Shown: piece after piece, positions 39,401 through 49,868 of the stretch
How the letters are laid out: every line of letters begins with the position of its first letter
Numbering within the stretch: the first letter of the stretch is position 1
NCBI GenBank assembly: GCA_902729315.2
Contig: LR746264.1
Location: 9,083,878-9,147,877, forward strand
Reading direction: 5' to 3'
Length of the DNA stretch: 64,000 nt
Source of the DNA: Spirodela intermedia
Lineage: Eukaryota; Streptophyta; Magnoliopsida; Alismatales; Araceae
Notes under the pieces: generated by a model
The model's database searches: none
Told to the model about the DNA's origin: nothing
Seen by the model: the letters and a program-made list of their open reading frames with translations, nothing else
Program-made: the position numbers and the translations under genes

Positions 39401-42400
39401 CCTAGGTATGGGAAATCCCGAGAGGAATGGACTTGGTTTGATCTCTGATTTGACTTCAGCATTAAAAGCCTTGAAGCAATCCTTTAGATTTTGCTCTGTT
39501 TTACTGAGGATGTCCTCCATTCTACTAAGCTCCTTCAGAATTTTTTTATTTTTTTTTCAATACACAAATCAAGAGATGATATATATATATATATATATAT
39601 TTTAAAAGTTACAACAGACGGATCCCAATAATCAATTGATTTAATAGATCAAATCATTCACGTCTGTGTATATGGGTCAGTGTGCATGTCCGCATTCACA
39701 CAAGCGCGCATGTGTGTGCATGTGCCTATATTCTTTACTGCATATGCAACCAAGTTACCAGAATGGCTCCCGTTTCCATTCTGTCTGGGCATGTGCCTTT
39801 CCCCAGGAATCTATAATTTTTGTTTTGACTTGATGCCTTATCCAACTGAGAACTTCAGGATAGTTCAACAAAAAAAATTCAAGGGAAAGATTCATCTCAG
39901 AAAGTAAATAAAAAAGGAGTGCCAAAATCACACAATAGGCAGACACGAGTTTCCAAAAAGAAACCTTACAATTCATTCTCCTTCAATTGAGCAAGGGATT
40001 CTTCCTTTTGCATCTCAAGCTTTTTGCTGACATCCTGAAAGAGTTATCCATCAGTATATGTGAAACAAATTGGAAATGTTCAGACAGAAATGTGTGAGAT
40101 TTATGAATTAGATAATTTCTGTATCAATTTTATCCGGTATAATAAAGTGTCTAACATATCCAGAAGTACGTGGTTTCTCGTCAAAACTGAATCAATCACA
40201 CAGCACACAAACCTCAATTGCATCATTAAACTTCTTTGAGAATTCTGATCTCACGTTTTGCCCCTCAGTTGACACTCTCTTGCATTCGTCCTGCAAATTT
40301 GGGCACCACAAACAGGACATTTGTGTTTTGCCTTAAATGAGTTTCAAAAGAAGTCGTGTACAGTGTAAGAAAGGACATGAAATACTGACAAAGGACAGGC
40401 AGCTCTGTATCATGTCGAGAGAAAAAAAGTAAAAAAAATGTGAAATCAGGATATTAACTTTGTTGTGGCTTGTAAAGACTGAGACCAATGGCAGTGACTT
40501 GTTTGAATTCACCTTAACACTCTTCTTTAAATAACACCTACCCTTTATAAAGCTTTTCCCAAGTTGCTTCAAGAAAATTTCTGTTCTGAGAACACGACAA
40601 ATAACTCCCTCTTTCCACAAAGAAAACTTCGGAGTACAATCTCCTCACATCCCACTCAGAACTGAATTCAAACAGGCCAAATTCTTGGAAGCATGAAATA
40701 GAAAACATCTAGATATAAATTATCCGTATTTAAGTTTTTGCGTTTCAAGATCTATTCATGTGAACAAATGTAACTTCATAGTTAGCACTGTCGAAATAAT
40801 ACCAACAAGCCAAATATTAAAATAGATGGCGTGAGATTATGTGTTAAACAGAAATAAATGTATCAACACGATACAAATAAGTCTGCTGACGTACAAAGGT
40901 TCATAAGTAGAATTTATAATGTTGAAAACTAATGAAGCAGGCAGGTCTGTACTCTAACAAACCAAAAGAAAAATGCAAAATACACTCGATTTTTTAAGGG
41001 GTCACTAAGGATATTGAAGACGAATTTGACCATGCCCAAATTAGAAATGCCTTAACTTGAACTCTATGCAAACTAGTTTGGGTCAAATCCAAAAAATTCA
41101 ACTGAAGTCTTGAAAATTATCCACTTTTCCAAAAAAATTGGCTTCTGAAAACAGAGATTGAAGCTCGCTAACTACATCAACTGATTACCTTCGTGTAAAT
41201 CAAAATGAAGTACTATGACCAAGGAGAACACGGGGAGATTTTTGAGAGTGTACCATAAGCAATTTATTCTGTCGCTGCAGTTCCCTACAAAGTGATTCCA
41301 GTCTTTCTCGGACAACAATAGCTGCCAGAATAACTTTCTTAGATATAACAGAAGATATTCTTCGAAATAATGATGATAAAAAAATAGGTAACTGAAGATA
41401 AATATCCTTACCACATTAACTCACTACATAACTTATCAAGTAAAATTATCCTCTCCGATTATTCATTGTAATTGTCTTTATTTTCAAACATCCACCTCAA
41501 TGCTATATATATATATATATATCATTATAGTGAAAAATGGGAATCATCCTTCAATAAATTAGGTAATATCATACGCTGAACTTTCGGTTGTGTTTGGAGG
41601 ACAAAACAAGTGGTTAGTCCACCAGGTTGCATCTATTTTTGATATAACTCAGTAATCCTTCAAAGAATGTTTAAAAGGGATTGGAAAACGTGCCTGCATC
41701 TCTTTCTGCAATAACTTTTTGATACCTCAAAAGGTTAAACTCAGAGGACTCTTTCCCAGATTTCACATTCCGCTTTCCAGCTTTGCGTTTTGCTTCAGAA
41801 GCATCCTAAGAAATCATCAAGAAGGAAAACGATATCATTAATAGTCCAAGAAAATAAAAAATGGTATTAGTCCTTGAAAACTCACCATATATAGCAAAAA
41901 ATGGTGGATAGAAGGAATTAAACTTCCAGACCAGAATTTGGATGAGACAGCAACAGCTTAATAGACACCAAAAATATTTTAACATGCCCCTGAAAATGTC
42001 TTTACGTTTTCAGAAATTCCTGCATTTTTCACTTATTTGACATCAAATTAAACGCTCAGTGCTTCCGTTTCTTCCAATGCTCTGTTGGTTTGACTTGGAA
42101 TGATTTGAATAGGCCAAAAAATCAATAGATGATTCATTTATTAGAGAACCTGAAGTCAATGAGGCTACATTCCAGGAGGATTAATAGATCGAGCTGAAAA
42201 TATGACACAATCAATGATACGCTCATTTTGCCACTCAAAAAAACTGAAGGTAAATACAAGGATAGTATTGAAGATTTTTTCAATATGCATTGAAGGAATG
42301 ATTTCAGAACAAAAATAATAACGAGGCTACGTTACTAACAAGTTTTTGATTCGTCGGACATTCAGGGCGCTCATCTGCAGATATTTCTTTAGGTTTTGAA

Positions 42401-43919
42401 TTGATTGCATGCAATCCCGAGCTCTCTAAATTCTCTGCAAGAAACGGGAAACAAATAACAGAGATGAGAAAGAGAAAGGGGGCATACTCTTTGCCACAAA
42501 ATGCAATAAACATGTCATAACTGTATGTACCAAAAGACTGATAGACATGAATCCAAACATGAATTAATTTTCCCTTTTCATTTAATAATTTCGCGTGTAC
42601 AATATATACTGCCTCTTTCTTTTGGAAATATTGATTTTTGAGGCAAACAAACTTTTGAGAGACGATGGAACCAAATGATCGTAAAAAAAAAAAAAGATAA
42701 TGCATGCACCAGTGTGATTTGTGAACACTCGAAGGTACCCTTTCTCAATGGCAACGATGTCCCCTGTCATAAGCCTTCTCAAGATCAAAATTTTCAATCA
42801 AACAAGTCTTCCCTTTTTATCTTCGACTACTAAAGCTGTTCTTCGGCTACGATAATGTTCTAATATGTTCAGAGAAAAACTCCATAGTGCTTGTCAATTA
42901 ATTGTTCATTGGCTGCATAAAAATGCTATTTGTCTGATACACAACAATGTAGGTTACCATTCAGCACAGACGAAGATAGACAGATATCAAGTTTCATAAG
43001 GATCAAAGTTAAAGAAATGCTCATCACTTGATTGGCAAATGCATGTTTTCAAACTCTTAGTTAAAACCAAGATAAATGTTAGATTGTGGAGAGTTTGCAT
43101 AGCAGAGATTTTTTTAAAAGGCTGATACTTTGGATTATGTTTGTTTATAGATTAGTCCCATGACGTATTTAACTGAAATAAAGGATCCCCACTTCCATAC
43201 TGACAATGGAAGCACCGTGCAAATTTTATTTGTGAAGTTCTCCATTTTTTGGGTCAGTCATGCATTATTTTCTCACATGTTTCATCTAGTCTGAATGCAC
43301 AGCGTCCACTATGGTTCAATCATTTTCTTACATGTTTCATCTAGGTTACAACTGAATCCTCTTTGGTTCAGTCGTTCACAGGGCCTGGAAAATTTCCACT
43401 TACAAGCCATACCTCCGAAAAAATAATGCATAGCTTCGCTGCCCCCCCCAAAAAAAAATTGGGACTATTTGAGGTTGTACACTTCAGCGGACAATCTCTT
43501 CCATTATTACCTCGATTAGAAATATCGTCGTCCCCTAGAACTTGCTCGCCACCTCGCAAAGACGAATGACCTTGTTCATTCCTCAGACCAGGAACAGATC
43601 CCGACACCGCGCCAGCACGTACGTCCGCCGAACCACCGGAGCCCCCAACATTCTTGTCGTTTTCCGGTATGCAAGAAGGAGAAGCCACCACTCTCACGGC
43701 ACTCTCCACCTGGTCGACGACTGATACCTCATCAAACAGGAGATCCGAAGATCTACGCACCGGGCCGCAGTCAGCATCCAGGAGAGAGTCCTTATATTCG
43801 GCGACCACAGGTGGAGGTACTGGAGAGAAAGAAGAAAGCTGAGGCTCCGCAGAGCTTTCAACAAAACCGTCCGGCAACGAGTCGGCTTCAGGCAGGCGGT
43901 TTTCCAGCGAGACCTCCAT
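36418..43919 (-). CDS. Taxilin-family coiled-coil protein
   Basis: Eleven exons join in phase: 43919-43511, 42434-42340, 41805-41694, 41321-41254, 40290-40213, 40034-39970, 39012-38946, 38834-38652, 37691-37635, 37544-37449 and 36549-36418. They give 453 residues. Exon 1 encodes an acidic, probably disordered N-terminus (NRLPEADSLPDGFVESS). From about residue 175 to the end runs the taxilin coiled coil: ESLCRELQRQNKLLM, DECKRVSTEGQN, KMLELQLADLKIQQHQE, EKFQQFQDALLKSN and LESLCRSLQAERKQN. Taxilins bind syntaxins in animals; the plant member (At5g50840-like) is little studied, so a role in vesicle traffic is inference. Intron 3 has a GC donor at 41693-41692. The ATG at 43919 was chosen because MEVSLENRLPEADSLPDGF begins the family similarity. 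Confidence 0.88.
38400..38560. repeat. ~50-bp tandem repeat in taxilin intron 8
   Basis: Three diverged copies starting near 38400, 38451 and 38501, each with GATCTAAG..TTCC..TTGGTAAAAAGTGAA..TTTTCAGG, plus the beginning of a fourth at 38551. It lies between the exons at 38652 and 37691. Confidence 0.75.
39579..39600. repeat. (AT)n microsatellite
   Basis: About 22 bp of AT in a taxilin intron; similar short TA runs are at 41505-41521 (taxilin intron) and 56636-56651 (pseudouridine synthase intron). Confidence 0.9.
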
Positions 43920-46900
43920 CGCAGGGAGAGCTTGCTTCCCCAACGCCGGCGATGGTCGCCGGGAAAGAGGAGAAAGAAGGCTGAGTACAACAGTCTCGGC
44001 CGGCCGACCATCCGCCTGCCTCATGCGGCCGTTTTTGGGTTCGAATCCCGCCGTTGCCTCCGACACACGTGTGAGATTGGTTGATCACGTGCCCTCCGAG
44101 TATTCCGATGAGGTCCTACCAAGCGTATTTGACCGCCATCTTTCTGATATGGTTCTCTACACTTTCTTCTACATCTTCAAGTTCATACTTGTAGCCATTT
44201 AATGTCTTGCCATGGACACCGGTTTTGTGTTATTTCCCGAATTAGTGATGGCGTTGACTTTGGATGTCAATTATAGAAGCTATCGGGTGATTTCAATCTC
44301 CATTGACTAGCTGCACCAAGCATAAAAAATTGATGAAAGACAAAGCAGTACGCATATTGCAATTAAGAAATAAATGCAATTAATTACCGAAAAGCTCTTT
44401 TCTTCTGATATATTCAATTGCTCTAGGTTTGGTTAACAAATGATACAATAAATTGGTCATTTAGTTAATATAAATTACAGAATGATGGTCATTGACCCTT
44501 GATTACAACCAGCTCTTTCTTTCCCCTGTTATTTCAACTGGATTGAAGAACAATCAACACATGTTGAGTAATCATATCATTTTGTTATATCGAGGAAAAT
44601 TTGGCCAAAATAGTTGAAAACCCTTTTAGTCTCAATCGATTTTCCATTTTACTTGAGTCCTTGAAATCCAGATTTTTTAAGCCATATACTAAACAATGAA
44701 TTGAATAGATAAAATGAAATTAAATATGATTTATCTCATAATGTTACTTGTGTAAATGATTGTATGATGTGAGCATGTGGATATGTTAGACTTTCCTATG
44801 GTGCCCACATCCAATTTATATATTAATCCATTGGTATATGAATTAGATAGTATCTAGAATATGATCATCTAATCACATTCTACCGATGTCTATGCTAATG
44901 AGGAATCCAGAACTCTATGTGAGGAGAGTTCATTGGTTCAGTCATATACATGGACATGTTATTGTCATTGAGGATATTTCGCTCAATTCATGTTGTATAA
45001 GTGTGTTCTTCCATTCTAATGTGGTGAAAATTCTATCAATTTTTTCTTCTTTCATTCTTGCCCTCTTTGTGAGGAGAAGAAGCATTTTAAGTGCAATGAA
45101 AATAATAATCTAAGTACTAATCTAGGAGAAGCCGACATGATTTAAGTGCAAAGCATCTCATTTTTTGTTCTTAATCTCTAGCACTATGCCATAAGTACCA
45201 CTTGTTCAAAGATTAGATATTATCATAAGTATGCCAATATATACTTATTATTATTCAATATTTTTATTTCTCATGCATTCTCCTAGTCTTCACGTATGAA
45301 TCTCTAATTTTTTAACGATAATTTTTTACAGAGTAATATGAATTATGATGTCTTTGATTTTGATAAATATTATATTATCTACAAATTTTATTTATAAATA
45401 ATATATTGTGCAAGTAAAATTTTATTTATAAATATTTAATAAAATAATATATTATTTTTCTAAAGACATATGTTACAAATCTGATATATTTGAGGAATAT
45501 TCAAAATATGAATTGATGATGCTTGAATAATCTTATGACTAACAATGAATACAATGGGTTATGTCATTGAAAGTTTTTCATGATGAATTTAATGTAGCGT
45601 CATATAGTTCAAAATGAGTATTAAAAATTAGGTGTCAACATATGTAACCAAGTTTTTGAAAATTCAAGAAATACAAAGTCACTTGTGGGATTCAAACTCA
45701 CACCTTGAGCAATGAGAAGTTAGAAGCCTCGATGAAAAAAATACTTGAAAATTTGAAGTATATGAAGTAAAGTATAAGATTCAAACTCAAGACTTAAGAA
45801 ACATAAAGACAAAACTCTTAGTAGCCAAATTCTTTAAAAATTACAGAAAAATAAAGTCATTAGTGAGATTCAAAATTAGACTCAAGTGATGACACACTAG
45901 AAAGTTGAGTAGCAAAATATCAAAGGATCAATCTCTAAAGTAAGATTCAATCTCCAAATGAAAGAATTAAAGTGTTCGTGTGAGGTTATCGCGAAAAGAG
46001 ATAAATCTTTGTTATGTACTTTGGACGTTAACATGCCAACAAAAAATGTGGAGAAAATGATAGACCAAATAGACTTACTCTGACTTAACCCCTAAAGCAA
46101 AGACAATTGTTGATAAATCATGTATCTTTAGATCAAGCTTCAAATATAGTTGATGTGAAAATAACAAACCTTGAAGTAAGGAATGAGAGAAGAGCAATGC
46201 CACACATTCTAGATGGTAATATATTGACAAAGTATATGGAGATAACGATGAGCTTAACAACATTATTTGAGCTCAACTTTGAAAAAAATATTATCTATTG
46301 ATAAACTATGAATCTTCAGATAAAGTTTAAGAACAATAAGCAAGAGAATAGCAAGCTTCAAATAGAAGAACAAGTAAAGGTCACTAGTGACCTGACAAAG
46401 TAATGAGAAGAAATTTAAATTTGTGTGATCATTTTTCAAGTGATGAAAAGATAGAGAGACATTAGAAAATATAAAGGAGTTTACAAAAAATAAGATTTAA
46501 TTATGAACGAAAAAAATATTAATTATATTTATTCAAACTCAAAAGAAGATCACACTCCATCTATAGTAGTCAAGTTATCACGAACTTCAAAAAAAGAGAT
46601 GAAAATTATATCAAATATTTCACTAAAGCTTCAAAAGTTAACTCTTTTCATTAGGCCCTAAAGTACATGGGTGATGAGTGAACAAAAGTTTGAGCTAAGA
46701 CACAATGTGTTGAAAGACTATTAATGCTAGTGAAGGGTGTGGTCTTTGAAGAAATTAGTGTATTTAATTAAAACATGTGGTGCTGAGAGTGATACTGTGC
46801 CCATTAGAGGTGTGACATATGTGGAGATTAAACTTAATTGATCGGGTCACTAATCTCATGAAATTAACTTGTATTTTCAAAAGAAAATTCGATAAGATCC

Positions 46901-47940
46901 TCCAACACTAGACATAGTAAAGTAAGATCCTCTAAAACTAATCTCTTATTTCTCTCTCCATTATTGGGCAACCGAGTTATCTTTTTCTCGAATTATTCTA
47001 GTGTGTGCACGAGATCAATCATCTGTTCTAGTGTGTCGCATGGTTTTTCAACCTCCACTATTTCTTTCATCTTTGTGCTTAAATCCCTACACAAGCTTAA
47101 TGTTTCATACTTTTTAGGGTTATACATGGATCATCTTTCTAAGTTATGCAAAATTGATACCATTTGAAAATTTTCTTTGCATAACTGCTTGATTTACCTA
47201 TAGTCTCTATGGATTTCACTCTCTTAACTCCAACACATGACAGTCGTTACACCAATTTCTGTTTGGAGGCATGAATACTTATGTATCATGGGGCACTTGA
47301 ACGGTTATTTAAAATCATTCATGTTAATTATGTTGCCTCTAGAGGAATGTTCAGTAGAAGAGTGAATTATTTTTTCCGTTCAGGCTATGATATGCCAATT
47401 TTTGATGCAGCATTATATGTCGTTCTTCTTATCAGTGATGCAATCATTATTCATATCCCCAAGATAGATGCAATCATTACTTTTGCTGCCATTTTTTTTT
47501 TTCCTCCTTTTAACCTCATATGCAATCAATTTGAATCCATTCGGTGACTCTATGCAAGTTACTGTTTTGTATTTTTTAGCCTTGCTTCGATTTTTATAAT
47601 TTTCTTGGCACACATCTGTGGCTATTCCAACGTATAATCAGTCAATGCTGTGCTCTCCTCTCCTCTCCTCTCATGCCTGGGGAGTTCCTCAATTCTTAGA
47701 ATTTTTTGTATTATTCAAGGAAACTGATTTCTGAACCCATTTATTACAGCTAGCTTGTGCCGAGGCAGATATTACAGCTATATCAAAACGAGTCGCCCCA
47801 TTTATCATGGAGAAGGGCATGATCTGAACCAAATGCATATGAATTCAGCAGGTTTTTCAGCGAAAAATCTGCAGATCATGTTCATGAAATTTGCTAAGAA
47901 TGTGGAAATTTAAGTAAATGATTAGTTTTTCTCAAATGTC
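43920..47940. other. AT-rich, gene-free region, probably old transposon debris
   Basis: About 4 kb, strongly AT-rich after 44100, with only short open frames. It resembles the composition of the copia remnant at 14-16 kb, but no pol motif could be read. It includes a diverged tandem repeat at 45640-45960. A frame at 46964-47167 has no recognisable relatives. Confidence 0.5.
45640..45960. repeat. Diverged ~90-bp tandem repeat
   Basis: Three to four imperfect units sharing AAAGT.A.T.GTGAGATTCAAA followed by CTCAAG and a variable AT-rich tail, recognised by eye from the recurring GATTCAAACTCA core near 45690, 45780, 45870 and 45945. Boundaries are approximate. Confidence 0.45.
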
Positions 47941-48582
47941 AAACACAGTTGTTGGCGCCACTGTGCAGCTTTTAAGAGATCAAGCAGCTGTTGGCGCCAC
48001 TGTCATTGCGTGTTCAGCACGGTTCAACAACTGGATGAAATTGGGATTTGAGGAAGTGACACGTGCCTCTGCTTTCTGACACCAGTTATCTTCTTCCATA
48101 TCTTCTACAAGTTATCTCCTACTGTTGCCAGCATGTGTTTGAGAATTGTTTTGTTCCAGAGGGAAATGTTCCTGGCAGGAGGTGAAAGGTACTGATTCAT
48201 TTGTATCATGTCCCCTACTGATTGATCGTTTGGTTACTGCGCGGGCCTACATCCTCAATATACTAGTTGCTCTATGATACATTGGACTTGTTAAAATAGT
48301 TTCCTGTGTATTCAAAAAAAAAAATGCATGACAGAACTGTAAAGTATCAATAGCAATACTAGTTTATTCTCAGTTTCTACCAGGAATTTGTATATTTCTT
48401 TGAACAGGGGACTGACTGTGTCATGAAATCCGGACTAAGTATGAAGTCCGGACTAAGTATGTCGGCCTGCCTTGATGTTGCTATTCCTCGTTGCGCCGGA
48501 GGGAAAGACGTTGGCTGATTGCTTCCTTACAATCACTGAGGTAAAGACTCTCTGTTCTTGTCTGATTTTCTGTCATTTTCAG

Positions 48583-49247
48583 GGCTTTTGTGTATCCTGA
48601 TTCCAGACATTATGATAACGGAGAGGTGGACCCAAGGTGATTTTGATCGCCCATTATTCTGTTTAGTTTGACTTATCTTATTTCTTTTCCTCTACTAATT
48701 TCTGACATCGTTTGGCATAATCAAAGCTGCCCTGTTGAACCTGATCTGATTATTGAAGTGAAATCCTGTTCCTATGTTAGATGATGACTCATATTATCAA
48801 ATCACCGCATGAGCTGTTTAATTGAAGTGAAAGGGATGTTTCCACGTGCTATGCTGGCCCAGTAAAAACCCGTTGCCTCTCTCTCTAGAAAACATGTCCA
48901 TGGGAAGAACTCTTTTTTCCCAGAAAGGTGTTCCTTTCCAAATATGCGAAACTGACAGAAGTCGCCTGTTCTCTTCGCACGCAGAGTGATGGAGATGGAT
49001 ATTTCTTGACCTTTTTTGGGATGATGATAAATGGACTGTCACCACTTTCCAAGCTGGAGCGTGCAATTATCACAGATTCTATCATGCATGCGATTCCTAA
49101 ACTGGTAATGATCTCAAACAGTGGTACTCGTTTCTGCTCATCAGGTTATTACTACAAGTCTGTAGAGAGAGAGAGAGAGAGAGAGGATAGAGCTCTTTAA
49201 CTCTTGAATTGCTTCAAGAGATTCCTGAACTGATGAGACGGCTTTGA
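48583..49247 (+). CDS. Unassigned C-terminal exons of an unknown gene (possibly decayed)
   Basis: Three putative exons fit each other in phase: 48583-48636 (frame AFVYPDSRHYDNGEVDPR), 48924-49104 (KVFLSKYAKLTEVACSL through MHAIPKL) and 49191-49247 (SSLTLELLQEIPELMRRL, TGA at 49245). The first two have good TTTCAG/TTCCCAG acceptors and GTGATT/GTAATG donors, and the joined protein reads as a helical, ordinary polypeptide. The third has a poor acceptor behind a (GA)n run. The exon expected upstream (ending GAG/GT at 48540) carries a stop in the required frame. I do not recognise the family. It could be the 3' end of a real gene or a pseudogene. Confidence 0.35.
49163..49184. repeat. (GA)n microsatellite
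   Basis: About 20 bp of GA immediately before the putative last exon of the unassigned gene, where a pyrimidine tract would be expected. Confidence 0.85.
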
Positions 49248-49868
49248 TGTACCCTGTACACCCGACCCATCACGATCCGTCCTAGCGGCCATCAACAAGG
49301 GGAGCAGCCGCCTCGCAGAGGTCCGTCTGGTTCTTTGGAATCATCCCCCTTGGTCTCTGGCTCTTCCGCGGCCTGTCTCTTGGCCCGTGCTCCAATGGCG
49401 GATCTGCAGGCGCGGGGTCCCCTCGACGCGCGGACAACTGTCTCTGGTTAACGGACCTGTCTGAGCCGTGGGGACGCCGCTGAGGGTTTACCCCTTTATC
49501 CCGCCGACTGTTGTTGGGTGGGTGGGTTGTCCGTTGCCGTCGATGATCCGTCCTCTCGGACTGGTCCTCCCCACCAACTCATTTAGGGTTTTTTATGCTC
49601 CTCTGGATCTTCTCCCTCGTGGGCTCGAGGGGGTTCAGGGGTCGGGCTTCTGTAGCCCGCCGTCACCTTGCTCTCTGCGGCGAAGATGAACAAAATTCCT
49701 GGACATTATGGATGCTATTCAGATTCACGGACAGAATTCTCGGAGATCAACGCCGTCGGGGGGGAATTAATGTAGGTACAGCGAGAAGTTTCTTCAAAAT
49801 GTGGAGGGAGAGAGAGAGAGAGACAGACTGATGAACTCCGGCCGCCGCCGGCGAGGGGGAAGCGTCTG
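49248..49868. other. Intergenic downstream of the lectin receptor kinase
   Basis: GC-rich 3' flank of the kinase gene on the minus strand. Short open frames only; a (GA)n run lies at 49806-49822. Nothing else recognised. Confidence 0.45.

Noticed and set aside
43960-44066. GGTTCGAATCCCGCC, resembling a tRNA T-arm
   Set aside because: No matching acceptor stem, D-arm or anticodon arm could be paired within 70-90 bases; it lies in the taxilin 5' UTR.
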